Counted from the stretch's first letter, positions 28,136 through 36,822 are shown. The stretch: 64,000 nucleotides of DNA from Adhaeribacter swui (GCF_014217805.1 NZ_CP055156.1:1674001-1738000); one strand, 5' to 3'. Made by a program: numbers and translations. The notes: generated from the letters alone by a model not told the origin.

Positions 28136-30478
28136 TTATTCGTTGCGCAAAGCTTTTACCGGATTAGCTATGGCCGCTTTTATGGCCTGCATACTAACCG
28201 TAAGTAAAGCAATAAGAACAGCGGCAACGCCGGCCAGCGCAAATAACTCCCAACCCACGGATGCTCGGTAAGTAAAATTCTGTAACCAGTTATCCACGGC
28301 CCACCACGCCAATGGCCAGGCTATTATGTTAGCCAGCAGCACTAATTTTAAAAAATCAGCCGAAAGTAAAGCAACAATATTGGCGACCGAAGCACCCAGT
28401 ACCTTTCTAATGCCTATTTCTTTAGTCCGCTGTTCGGCCGTGTAGGTTACCAGACCAAATAGGCCCAAACAAGAAATTAATATGGCCACCACTCCAAATA
28501 CATTCACAATAGTATGAATAAGCATTTCGTTGCGGTACAGCTTTTCGTAATTATCGTCCAGAAAATGATAATCAAAGGGGTAAGCTGGATTTAGCTGCCG
28601 GGCAATTTTCTCGGCAGTTTTAATAGCTTCTACCGTACGACCAGGTTGGGTTTTAACAAGCACAAAATTGGTCCAGTTAGAGATATGCCGGATAACCAGG
28701 GGCTGAATGGGAACGTGCAGCGAAGCCAGATGAAAATCTTTCATCAGCCCGATTATGCGTCCTTTCTGGCCCATAAACGTGATCGATTGCCCCACCGGAT
28801 CCTGAAAGCCCATTAGCTTAGCCGCCGATTCGTTTACCAAGATGTGAAGGGAATCGTTGGGGATAGCTTGAAAATCCCGGCCGCTCAACAACGTAATATT
28901 CATTGTTTTTACAAATCCGGTGCCTACCGTCATTTGCCAGATAGTTTCGATTTGCTTTGGATCTTTACCGGGCCAATCCAGGTTACCCGAAGTATTAGAT
29001 CCGATATTTATAGGTAATTCTCCGGTAGTAGTTACTGCTTGTATCGCATCGGAGCGCAATAACTCCTGCTGAAAAACTTTTCGTTTGGTTGCCAGATTAC
29101 CTTCGATGGGTACGTAAAATATGTTTTCGCGATCCAGCCCAAGCCGGGCGGTGCGCAGGTAATCTATTTGCCGCCCTACAACCAGCATGCCTATAATCAG
29201 GAATATAGACAGGATAAACTGAAAAACTACCAAGGACTGCCGTAAACGCGTAGCACTAACTCCCGTTTTTAAAGCTCCTTTAAGTACCCGCACTGGCTGG
29301 AGCGCAGACAAAAACAACGCCGGATAACTACCGGCAATTAAGCCGGTGAGTACGGCCAGCCCCAGTAAGGCAATCCATAATACTGGTTGAGCCAGCTGCA
29401 GCGAAAGTTGTTTTTGCGTAAAGCTGTTTACGTGGGGCAAGGCTAACCATGTTATAGCCAGCGCGAGCACTAAGGCTAATAACGCCATCAGTAACGATTC
29501 GCCCATAAACTGCTGCACAAGAGAAGAACGACCGGCGCCTATTACCTTCCGGACGCCTACTTCCCGGGAGCGGGCGGCAGAACGGGCCGTTGACAAATTC
29601 ATGAAATTAACGCAGGCAATTAGCAGTGTAAATACCGCAATTAAAGTAAACAGCTGAAGATACTCGATGCGCCCACCTACTGGTTTGTCTTGTTCGTATT
29701 CGCCGTATAAATATACTTGGGAGAGTGGTTGCAGGATGGGCCGGAGATTCTTGCTGTCCGGACCCGGATTATACCTGGACACGAGCGTGCGCATGGTATT
29801 TTCTGCTTGGGTGGCCGTTACTTTTGGCCGGAGCTTTACGTAAGTCTGGAAGCTGTTGTTATTCCAGTTATGCATCCAATCTTCCTCGAAAACTTTAAAA
29901 TTAACGATCCAATCAAACTGGACGGAGGAATGAAACGGAATATTTTCCACGACCGCGCCTATCAGATAGTTTTTGGCATTATCGAGCCGGATGGTTTTCC
30001 CGACTACGTCGGAGTTACCGAAGTATTTTTCGGCTAGTTTCCGGGTAATAACAATGGAGGTTAGCGATTGTAAAGCCGTGCGGGGATTACCCTGAATAAT
30101 AGGAAGCTGAAACACATCAAAAAAATCGCTGGAGGCATAATAGCCACTTTCTTTAAAAGCTTTTTCGCCTACTGTCACCAGCAAGTCTTGTGACCAGCTC
30201 AACTTGGTGGCCTTTTCCACTTCGGGAATATCGGTTTTTAACGCTTCGGTAAGCGGACTACTGGTAATATTGCTGGTATACTGCCCATCGAAAATCCGCA
30301 CGAAGTAAAGCCGATCGAGGTCGGGGTAAAAGCGGTTAAATTTTAGTTCATCCTGCACCCACAAGCCAATCAGCAAAGCGCCGGACATACCCAAAGCCAG
30401 CCCGAATAAGTTAATAAAAGAAAATACTTTATGCCGTACCAAATTGCGGACAGCGATAATGAAGTAACTTTTGAGCAT
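28136..30478 (-). CDS. MacB/FtsX-type ABC transporter permease
   Basis: A 780-residue permease directly downstream of the ATPase gene (81 bp gap), hence the most likely direct partner of that ATPase. Features: N-terminal helix near 20-41, MacB_PCD-like periplasmic domain, FtsX block with EVGVRKVIGAGR near residue 310, second half with EIGIRKVLGASV, and end NPVKALRNE. It is slightly shorter than the other permeases in the window. Confidence 0.95.
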   Translation of the reverse strand: MLKSYFIIAVRNLVRHKVFSFINLFGLALGMSGALLIGLWVQDELKFNRFYPDLDRLYFVRIFDGQYTSNITSSPLTEALKTDIPEVEKATKLSWSQDLLVTVGEKAFKESGYYASSDFFDVFQLPIIQGNPRTALQSLTSIVITRKLAEKYFGNSDVVGKTIRLDNAKNYLIGAVVENIPFHSSVQFDWIVNFKVFEEDWMHNWNNNSFQTYVKLRPKVTATQAENTMRTLVSRYNPGPDSKNLRPILQPLSQVYLYGEYEQDKPVGGRIEYLQLFTLIAVFTLLIACVNFMNLSTARSAARSREVGVRKVIGAGRSSLVQQFMGESLLMALLALVLALAITWLALPHVNSFTQKQLSLQLAQPVLWIALLGLAVLTGLIAGSYPALFLSALQPVRVLKGALKTGVSATRLRQSLVVFQFILSIFLIIGMLVVGRQIDYLRTARLGLDRENIFYVPIEGNLATKRKVFQQELLRSDAIQAVTTTGELPINIGSNTSGNLDWPGKDPKQIETIWQMTVGTGFVKTMNITLLSGRDFQAIPNDSLHILVNESAAKLMGFQDPVGQSITFMGQKGRIIGLMKDFHLASLHVPIQPLVIRHISNWTNFVLVKTQPGRTVEAIKTAEKIARQLNPAYPFDYHFLDDNYEKLYRNEMLIHTIVNVFGVVAILISCLGLFGLVTYTAEQRTKEIGIRKVLGASVANIVALLSADFLKLVLLANIIAWPLAWWAVDNWLQNFTYRASVGWELFALAGVAAVLIALLTVSMQAIKAAIANPVKALRNE

Positions 30479-30559
30479 ACAAACGGGCGTTAAAGATGGG
30501 CAGCCAAGCCAATAGCTTGCTGAAATTTAAAAAACCTTGGTAGTGGCAGTTCAGCAGCG

Positions 30560-31252
30560 CTACACCCCGGAGAATTGTTCTTTTATGTTTTCGAGCACTA
30601 CCTCGCCGTCGAGCAAACGCAGAATGCGGTGGGCGTAACGGGCATCGTGCTCGGAGTGCGTTACCATGATTACCGTGGTACCATTTTCGTTTAAATCGGT
30701 GAGCAGTTCCATTACCTCGTTCCCGTTGCTGGAGTCCAGGTTACCAGTGGGCTCATCCGCTAGGATTAAACGGGGTTTTTGAATAACGGCCCGGGCCACG
30801 GCTACCCGCTGCTGCTGACCACCCGATAATTGTTGCGGGAAATGGTTGCGGCGGTGCATAATCTGCATTTTCTCGAGTACAGCCTCTACTTTTTGCTTGC
30901 GTTCGGCGGCACCCACGCCCAGATAAATTAAAGGCAGTTCTACGTTTTCGAACACCGTTAATTCATCAATCAGGTTAAAGCTCTGGAACACGAAGCCAAT
31001 ATTTTTCTTGCGTAAATCGGCCCGCTGGCGCTCCGAGAAAGTAGCAATTTCCTGGCCCAGAAACTGGAAGCTACCGCCATCGGGTTGGTCGAGCAAGCCC
31101 AGAATGTTTAACAAAGTGGATTTACCGCAACCCGACGGTCCCATGATGGCCACAAACTCCCCTTCGTTTATCACGAACGAGACTTTATTCAGGGCTTTCG
31201 TTTCAACTTCTTCGGTGCGGTACACCTTTTCGAGGTTCGAGATAGTAATCAT
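30560..31252 (-). CDS. ABC transporter ATP-binding protein (MacB/LolD-type)
   Basis: A cytoplasmic ATPase of 230 residues that powers the adjacent FtsX permeases. Walker A is GPSGCGKST at residues 38-46, the Q-loop is in GFVFQSFNLI near 86-95, the signature LSGGQQQR starts at 142, Walker B LILADEPTGNLD starts at 162, and the H-loop His is 199. The sequence is typical of LolD/MacB/FtsE-type ATPases. It is the only ABC ATPase visible in the window, against five FtsX permeases. Confidence 0.97.
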   Translation of the reverse strand: MITISNLEKVYRTEEVETKALNKVSFVINEGEFVAIMGPSGCGKSTLLNILGLLDQPDGGSFQFLGQEIATFSERQRADLRKKNIGFVFQSFNLIDELTVFENVELPLIYLGVGAAERKQKVEAVLEKMQIMHRRNHFPQQLSGGQQQRVAVARAVIQKPRLILADEPTGNLDSSNGNEVMELLTDLNENGTTVIMVTHSEHDARYAHRILRLLDGEVVLENIKEQFSGV

Positions 31253-31307
31253 TTCTTTCGTGATTATGCTGTTGATAGTCTTTTTTTAAATTTTTATGCT
31301 TTTCGCG

Positions 31308-31727
31308 TTAATCTTGCCAGATAACATTATAAATTTTCCAGGTACCGTTGTCCTTAGCCAGATGAAAGTAATCGGTACCCCAATGAGCCTTTACTTTTGC
31401 TACTGCTATTTTATCTTTAATTTCGAAAATAGTGATTTCCTGAGGAGCATCCGGAGCGAGCTTAACGGTTTTGTTCCACCTTGCCGATAATTTTACCATT
31501 TGGCGGAAAGTCATTTTAGTTTCCTGGTATTGACCTTCGCGTTTGTAGTAACCGCGTTTAGCCAGTTCGGGATGTACGCTGGCGTAAACTTTGGCGGTAT
31601 CGGCATTATAAAAGCTATCAACGTAGTTCCGGATGGCCTGGCGTACTGCTTTTTCTTCGGATAGGTTCTGGGCTTGCACCCCGAAACTAAAAATCCAGAT
31701 ACCGATAAAAACCAGCAAGCTTTTCAT
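31308..31727 (-). CDS. secreted NTF2-like (lumazine-binding-like) protein
   Basis: A 139-residue protein with a signal peptide (cleavage near residue 20, VQA before Q). The mature part has the NTF2-like pattern: an N-terminal helix AVRQAIRNYVDSFYNADTAKV, then strands ending DNGTWKIYNVIW, close to the Lumazine_bd_2/DUF4440-like families. It starts 5 bp after the HlyD gene and precedes the ATPase gene, so it is part of the same operon. It may bind a small periplasmic ligand, but no catalytic residues are evident. Confidence 0.87.
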   Translation of the reverse strand: MKSLLVFIGIWIFSFGVQAQNLSEEKAVRQAIRNYVDSFYNADTAKVYASVHPELAKRGYYKREGQYQETKMTFRQMVKLSARWNKTVKLAPDAPQEITIFEIKDKIAVAKVKAHWGTDYFHLAKDNGTWKIYNVIWQD

Positions 31728-31732
31728 GGCCT

Positions 31733-32998
31733 TTATTCTTTTTCTTCTTTAATCACCAGTTCGCCCATGTCTTCGTAGTTTTCGTAGCTCGAGGTAACTA
31801 CTTTGTCGCCGGGGTTCAGGCCCGACACCACTTCGAAATACTCCGGATTCTGGCGACCCAACCGGATTTCGGTTTTGTAAGCTTTATCGCCGTTCTCGTC
31901 GAGTTTAAAGATCCAGTTGCCGCCGGTTTTCTGATAAAAGCCGCCGCGGGGTACCAGAACAGCCTGGGTTTGGTCGGATAAAGCTAAGCGCAGTTGCAAC
32001 GATTGGCCGCGCCGGATGCCCTGAGGTACTTCGCCCACAAATTCCATATCTACCTGAAACTGGCCGTTGGCGCCTACCTGGCTGAATACTTTTTTAATCA
32101 CTAATTCGTAATCTTTATCGGCGTAAGAAAAAGTAGCTTTTTGGTTGGTAAATACCCGGGTAATGTAATGCTGGTCGATGTTGGCGCGCACTTTAAAGCC
32201 ATCCAGTACGTCGATCTGGCCCAGGCGCTGACCGCGGGTTTTTGATTCACCAATTTCGGCGTTAAGCGAAGTAATCTGGCCCTCTACGGGAGCTTTTACC
32301 AGCAAATCGTCCATTTTCTTGCGCATCAAAGCCAAATTGTTTTGCATCCGCTCCACCGATTCTTTCATCTGGCCTAATTGCTGGCTCATATTCAGGGAAT
32401 CCTGCTTTAAGGTACGCAGGGTTAACTGGCGCTTCCGGACCTGGTAATCGTATTTGTATTTGGCTTGCAAAAATTCTTGTTGCGGTACTACTTTTTCTTC
32501 GTAGAGCTTTTTGTTCATCACGTATAAACGCTCGGCATCGCGCAGGTTGTAATCAATGTCGGCGAGTTGGTTGAGCTGCGTAATGCGGTTTTGCTGCATT
32601 AAGTTGCGGGTGGTGTTCATGTTGTTAATTAAATCGAACACGGCCGTTTCGCGGTTCATCATTTCGAGCTGCAAATCGGTATTGGCTAGTTGCACAATCG
32701 GCGTTCCTTCTTTTAATTTAGCGCCGTCTTCTACTAAAACTTTTTGTACGGTACCGCCTTCGCTGGCATCGAGGTAAATGGTTTTAATGGGGAGCACAAT
32801 ACCATCCAGGGGAATAAATTCCTGGAAATTGCCTTTGGTAACATTGCTAATGGTAATTTTATTGGTATCTACATTTAGTTTAGCTTTGCCACTGGTCGAA
32901 AAATAAGAAGCGCCCACCAGCACCACCACCAAGGCTCCCATGGCCAGGCTCACGATTCTTTTGGTAGTCCACTTCTTCTTTTTAATTAAAACGTCCAT
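31733..32998 (-). CDS. HlyD/MacA-type periplasmic adaptor subunit
   Basis: A 421-residue membrane-fusion protein and the first gene of the ABC operon. A signal-anchor helix lies at about 14-33. A split lipoyl-like domain follows (EGGTVQKVLVEDGAKLKEG and VKAPVEGQITSLNAEIG) around a long alpha-helical hairpin at about 115-240, then beta-barrel and membrane-proximal domains to the end. In MacAB-like pumps the adaptor links the permease to an outer-membrane TolC channel. No TolC gene is in this window. Confidence 0.94.
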   Translation of the reverse strand: MDVLIKKKKWTTKRIVSLAMGALVVVLVGASYFSTSGKAKLNVDTNKITISNVTKGNFQEFIPLDGIVLPIKTIYLDASEGGTVQKVLVEDGAKLKEGTPIVQLANTDLQLEMMNRETAVFDLINNMNTTRNLMQQNRITQLNQLADIDYNLRDAERLYVMNKKLYEEKVVPQQEFLQAKYKYDYQVRKRQLTLRTLKQDSLNMSQQLGQMKESVERMQNNLALMRKKMDDLLVKAPVEGQITSLNAEIGESKTRGQRLGQIDVLDGFKVRANIDQHYITRVFTNQKATFSYADKDYELVIKKVFSQVGANGQFQVDMEFVGEVPQGIRRGQSLQLRLALSDQTQAVLVPRGGFYQKTGGNWIFKLDENGDKAYKTEIRLGRQNPEYFEVVSGLNPGDKVVTSSYENYEDMGELVIKEEKE

Positions 32999-33044
32999 TG
33001 TTGTATTTCTTAATAATTAATTTCTTGCTTGTACCGGAACTAAA

Positions 33045-33059
33045 GAAATAAAAATGCCA
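33045..33059 (-). promoter_or_regulatory. sigma-54-like -24/-12 promoter of the HlyD-ABC-FtsX operon
   Basis: The minus strand reads TGGCATTTTTATTTC, with a perfect -24 half (TGGCA) and a -12 half that keeps TT and the final C but lacks the consensus G. The predicted start is near 33033, 35 bases before the adaptor ATG. It matches 4953-4967 at 13 of 15 positions. Confidence 0.62.
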
Positions 33060-33120
33060 AACATATAATCGTCTTTATTTCAGTATTTTACGCCATTATT
33101 TTACGTAAAATTTAAAAAAT

Positions 33121-33171
33121 TTGTCCGGTTTTGATACACCTAAACCGGGCAAAGTGTCCGGTGATGTAACA
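33121..33171. promoter_or_regulatory. two TGT-N11-ACA operators upstream of the HlyD operon
   Basis: Site 1 is 33121-33138 (TTGTCCGGTTTTGATACA), identical to 5030-5047. Site 2 is 33154-33171 (GTGTCCGGTGATGTAACA). The two are 33 bp apart, about three helical turns, and have the same orientation. Site 1 begins 61 bp upstream of the TGGCA element, a normal position for a sigma-54 activator site. Confidence 0.65.
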
Positions 33172-33315
33172 CGCCGCAATAGCGGGTATTTTCCCCTGAA
33201 ATGCATAAAAGCATTTTACCCGACAACTGTAACTTTTAGTAAATATAAGCTTATCCGGGAATCTGGTAAACGGATTTTTAAACGGGCAGCCGGCTAATCT
33301 CTAGACCCGGAATAA

Positions 33316-34653
33316 TCAGGAAGTAGCACCTATCAGGGAGGTGTGTTTGGTATCGCGCATGGTGAGGTATACCAGCAGCGAAATAAAAATACAAGCGGTA
33401 ACGTACCAGTAAAAATACGTTTCGTGACCGGCGTTTTTAAAACGGAGCGCCACGTACTCCGCGGTTCCACCAAAAAGAGCTACCGTTATAGAATAAGGAA
33501 AGCCTACTCCCAAGGCCCGGATTTCGGTAGGAAACAATTCGGCTTTTACCACAGCGTTAATGGAGGTATACCCGCTCACAATGAGCAATGCCAACATAAT
33601 CAGCCCGAAAGCCTGCCACTGGTTAGTTGTCTGGCTTAAAGCGGTAAGTAAAGGCACGGTGGCCAAAGTACCTAAAACGCCAAACCCAATGAGCAAAGGC
33701 TTGCGGCCGATGCGGTCGGAAAGCAAGCCAAAAAGTGGTTGCAGGGCCGCGTAAATCAGCAGCGACACAAACGTTACCTGGGTAGACTGGCTTTTGCTGA
33801 GGTGCACCGTGTTTACCAGAAACTTTTGCATGTAGGTGCTGTAGGTGTAAAAAGCAATGGTACCGCCCAAAGTTAAACCAACCACGGTGGCTACGGCGCG
33901 CGGGTGTTGCAGCAATTGTTTAATGGTGCCGCTTTTCTTTTTTACTGGGTTATCCTTTTCCTGGGTAAAAGCTACGGACTCCTGCATGTGGCTGCGCAAA
34001 TACAAAGCCGTAAGAGACAAACCCGCCCCAATTACAAACGGAATGCGCCAGCCCCAGGCGTGCATCTGGTCTTCGGTTAAAAACAACTGCTGCATGAGTA
34101 ACTGAATACCCAAAGCAATAAGTTGCCCGCCAATAAGTGTAACATATTGAAAGCTGGAATAAAAACCCCGCCGGTTAGCCGTGGCCATTTCGCTTAAATA
34201 GGTAGCCGAAGTACCGTATTCCCCGCCTACGCTTAAACCTTGCAGCAAACGGGCAAACAAAAGCAGAACTGCCGCCAGCACGCCAATAGACTGGTAAGAA
34301 GGCGTAACTGCAATGAGCAAAGACCCAAACGACATGAGCAACACCGAGAGCGTCATGGCAAACTTGCGCCCCACTCTATCGGCGAGGCGACCAAATAACC
34401 AACCCCCGATGGGCCGCATGAGAAAGCCCACCGCAAAAATACCGGCCGTGTTTAGAAGCTGCGCCGTCGCGCTGCTCTTCGGAAAAAATACCGGGGCAAA
34501 ATAAATAGAAAAAGCCGAGTAGGCGTACCAATCGTACCACTCCACCAAATTCCCCATGGAGCCGCTAATAATGGCTTTTAAGCGGTTGGGTTGATCCGTG
34601 CTGGTTTTAATAGCTTCTGTAGATACTTTTGCTGAACTGCCTGGTACGGACAT
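33316..34653 (-). CDS. MFS transporter, metabolite:H+ symporter type
   Basis: A 445-residue inner-membrane transporter with 12 predicted helices. The N-terminal GSMGNLVEWYDWYAYSAF and the loop 2-3 motif GRLADRVGRK, repeated weakly as SDRIGRKPLL in the second half, are characteristic of the MHS subfamily (KgtP, ProP, citrate and shikimate permeases), which imports organic acids or osmolytes with protons. The substrate cannot be fixed from sequence. Its 5' side faces a palindrome (34775-34835) and the REP-transposase unit. Confidence 0.93.
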   Translation of the reverse strand: MSVPGSSAKVSTEAIKTSTDQPNRLKAIISGSMGNLVEWYDWYAYSAFSIYFAPVFFPKSSATAQLLNTAGIFAVGFLMRPIGGWLFGRLADRVGRKFAMTLSVLLMSFGSLLIAVTPSYQSIGVLAAVLLLFARLLQGLSVGGEYGTSATYLSEMATANRRGFYSSFQYVTLIGGQLIALGIQLLMQQLFLTEDQMHAWGWRIPFVIGAGLSLTALYLRSHMQESVAFTQEKDNPVKKKSGTIKQLLQHPRAVATVVGLTLGGTIAFYTYSTYMQKFLVNTVHLSKSQSTQVTFVSLLIYAALQPLFGLLSDRIGRKPLLIGFGVLGTLATVPLLTALSQTTNQWQAFGLIMLALLIVSGYTSINAVVKAELFPTEIRALGVGFPYSITVALFGGTAEYVALRFKNAGHETYFYWYVTACIFISLLVYLTMRDTKHTSLIGATS

Positions 34654-34980
34654 GTAATGCTTATTTGCTAGATGAAGAAAAGTGATGCCACTTCAATAAA
34701 ACAAATTATCCTTATTTAGCAAAAGCTTTAACGGTTAACTTCCTTAATTTTTTTAAGATAAAATTTTTCGTTTAAAGCAGTTGACAATAGATTCTTTGTT
34801 AAAATACCTGACAAAAAATCTATTATCAACTGCTTCTCTCGTTATCGTTTATGTTTTGACCCATAGCCCTCGTTTGTGTCTTCACAAACGTTTTCGTACT
34901 ATTTAATTCTTATCCATATAAACATCCTGCTCGTATTATTAGCGCCACAAACACTTTCCTTTTTCTACCGTTCTTAGACT
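34654..34980. other. gap holding a palindrome and the left REP of the transposase unit
   Basis: No gene is seen. The notable structures are the 25-bp-arm palindrome at 34775-34835 and the REP palindrome at 34871-34890. Confidence 0.65.
34775..34835. repeat. long inverted repeat, 25-bp arms
   Basis: The arms 34775-34799 and 34811-34835 (core AAGCAGTTGA, with TCAACTGCTT on the other side) pair with two mismatches around an 11-base loop. As minus-strand RNA both mismatches become G-U pairs, so a full 25-bp hairpin forms upstream of the MFS gene. No T-run follows on the plus strand. Confidence 0.8.
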
Positions 34981-35530
34981 ATGGAACTGGGCTCCATTTA
35001 CTTTTACACCGCGACCATCTTAAACTGGAAAAATCTGCTTAAACCAGATAAATACAAAGACATACTTGTAAACAGTTTAAAGTTTTTAGTAGCTGAAAAG
35101 AAAATCGTGGTTTACGGATTTGTTATAATGCCCAACCACCTTCATCTGATTTGGGAATTTACGCAACTTAACGGCAAAGAACTACCGCATGCCAGCTTTA
35201 TGAAGTTTACCAGCCACCAAATACTCACGGACCTACAGCAATTTCATCCGGAAGTGCTGCCGTATTTTGCAGTAAATCTAAAAACCAGGAAGTACCAGTT
35301 CTGGCAACGCGATGCATTACCCGTTCACCTATACTCGCCTGCTGTTATTTTTCAAAAATTAGATTACATCCATAACAATCCGGTGCAAGGCAAATGGCTC
35401 TTAGCGCAATCTCCTTTAGAGTATAAGTATTCTTCCGCTACTTTTTATGAAACTGGTGTAAATGAATTTGGCTTTTTAACGCATATTGGGGAGCGGCTGT
35501 AAACTCGTTTGTGAAGACACAAACGAGGGC
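34866..35530 (+). mobile_element. REP-associated transposase unit flanked by inverted REP palindromes
   Basis: The left end 34866-34890 is GCCCT followed by the palindrome CGTTTGTGTCTTCACAAACG. The right end 35506-35530 is its exact reverse complement over 25 bases. The arms CGTTTGTG and CACAAACG enclose a 4-base loop. Between them lies one transposase gene. This matches the organisation of RAYT/TnpA-REP loci. Confidence 0.88.
34981..35502 (+). CDS. REP-associated tyrosine transposase (Y1/HUH family)
   Basis: A 173-residue single-strand DNA transposase of the IS200-related Y1_Tnp superfamily. The HUH motif is MPNHLHLIW with His53 and His55, and the family signature DYIHNNPVQGKW holds the candidate catalytic Tyr129. 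The C-terminal YKYSSATFYETG matches the usual YSSA segment. Proteins of this family bind and cut REP hairpins such as those flanking this gene. All expected motifs are intact, so it may be active. The stop codon lies only 3 bp before the right REP. Confidence 0.93.
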   Translation: MELGSIYFYTATILNWKNLLKPDKYKDILVNSLKFLVAEKKIVVYGFVIMPNHLHLIWEFTQLNGKELPHASFMKFTSHQILTDLQQFHPEVLPYFAVNLKTRKYQFWQRDALPVHLYSPAVIFQKLDYIHNNPVQGKWLLAQSPLEYKYSSATFYETGVNEFGFLTHIGERL

Positions 35531-35544
35531 GTAATGGAACAGAT

Positions 35545-36114
35545 TTATTTAGTTTTTATAATGGCTCTACAAAATAAATTATATGTTTTGGCAGAAAGTT
35601 TTCCATTCTTCTGTATCATTCTACCAGTATAGCTAAAGAAAGCTTCATTTTCCCAAATCAAAGTATCATTAAAGACTGTTTTCTCTATTATAAATCGTTC
35701 TCCTGAACTATAAATTACTTCCTCTCCTTTTTTAAAAGGGTTATTCTCTCTAATAAAGTTTGCTTTTAACTTTGTATATTGTCTAAATAGACATCTTTTT
35801 TCTTCAAAGTACTTATTGTCTGTAAAATAAGGCGGTATTATTATCGCATAACGTTTATCTAGAAAAAACTGTCTCTGCTCAATAGTTATTCTACCGCTTT
35901 TAGAGATTCTTTTGCCATAGTAGTAGATTAATAACTTTGTTTGTCTTTCCTCTAATGTATCCCTAATAGAAACACTAGTTATAAGATAAACATAGCCATA
36001 ATTGCATTTAACTTTCTTACCAATAAAGTTAGCTTTATATTTCTCAATATATTTCCTTTTTAGATCTTCAAATGCTTTTTTAATTTGCTTTTTTTCTATC
36101 TCGTATCCCTGCAG
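35545..36114 (-). pseudogene. in-frame continuation of the GIY-YIG gene after a TGA
   Basis: Directly after the TGA at 36115-36117 the same frame continues open for 189 codons to a TAA at 35545-35547. The only ATG in it is near its end, so an independent start is unlikely. The conceptual product is basic and strand-rich, with segments IGKKVKCNYGYVYLITSV and FKKGEEVIYSSGERFIIEK that look like SH3-like modules and resemble a stretch near the N-terminus of the upstream part. A 189-codon open frame in such AT-rich DNA is very unlikely by chance. The simplest reading is one 425-codon gene interrupted by a nonsense mutation; stop readthrough is the alternative. Confidence 0.75.
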
Positions 36115-36822
36115 TCACAAGGCAGAATCATCAATCGGCTTTTCTTTTTCCAATCCATCTTCATCTAATTCTACTATTAGATTCTCACCAATATATTCTT
36201 TTATCTCTTTAAAGTTTTCACTGTCCAGAACAAACCATTCTCTATTCTTTCTCTTACTTTGGAAAAGATTATGTAGTTCTCGTTCAAGCTTATTAGCATG
36301 AAAACATTTAAAAATCACTGTTATACTGATATCAAAGGGATTAGATGTACGGATACTGCTTATTCGGTTTAAAGGATTGATAGAAAACCCAATTTTATAA
36401 ATATTAGTGTTTTCAATATTCAAAATATAAATACAACCAATTGTTGCTGATTTATCTACTACCTTCTCTATCTTTTTAAATGCTGTAATAGCAATACGTT
36501 CGTTATAATTTTTTAATGGCGCGTAATACTCATTTAGTGGAATAACGCCTATTTCCGGTATAAAAGAATGCCAACGATCAGATGAAATAATTCGGTTATC
36601 GGTTACCTTCAAATATTTCCATTCATCTCTTCCATAATAGTTTCTATCTACATCTTGTTCTGGTATATACTCCACTATATCACCGTTCTTAGGAATATAT
36701 TTACGAATTTTTGTTCTATTAGTATTTACAAAGTTTTTATAATCTTCTTGTAATTGTTTCTCTTGCAACTTTATACTTTCTTTTCTATCAGAAAATTCTT
36801 GGAAATAGCTTTTAAAATCCAT
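36115..36822 (-). CDS. GIY-YIG (T5orf172/MUG113-like) domain protein, N-terminal part
   Basis: A 235-residue product from the ATG at 36822; an ATG eight codons earlier gives a less likely hydrophobic extension. Residues about 10-30 are helical, about 45-100 contain a strand-rich module (NGDIVEYIPE, RWHSFIPEIG), and about 128-215 form a GIY-YIG nuclease fold of the T5orf172 type: CIYILN, then YKIGFS, an arginine in NPLNRISS, ERELHNLF and REWFVL. The gene is much richer in A and T than its neighbours and uses AGA/ATA codons freely, signs of transfer. It is bracketed by REP palindromes at 35506-35525 and 37003-37022. A DNA-cutting role is possible but not shown. Confidence 0.82.
   Translation of the reverse strand: MDFKSYFQEFSDRKESIKLQEKQLQEDYKNFVNTNRTKIRKYIPKNGDIVEYIPEQDVDRNYYGRDEWKYLKVTDNRIISSDRWHSFIPEIGVIPLNEYYAPLKNYNERIAITAFKKIEKVVDKSATIGCIYILNIENTNIYKIGFSINPLNRISSIRTSNPFDISITVIFKCFHANKLERELHNLFQSKRKNREWFVLDSENFKEIKEYIGENLIVELDEDGLEKEKPIDDSAL

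Larger units (their letters stand above)
32999..33315. other. intergenic regulatory gap
   Basis: Apart from the sigma-54-like box and the two operators, nothing coding is seen. The far end runs into the stop codon of the MFS gene on the same strand. Confidence 0.65.

Noticed and set aside
36111-36117. Selenocysteine at the in-frame TGA
   Set aside because: No cysteine-position alignment or SECIS-like hairpin could be identified; nonsense mutation or readthrough is simpler.
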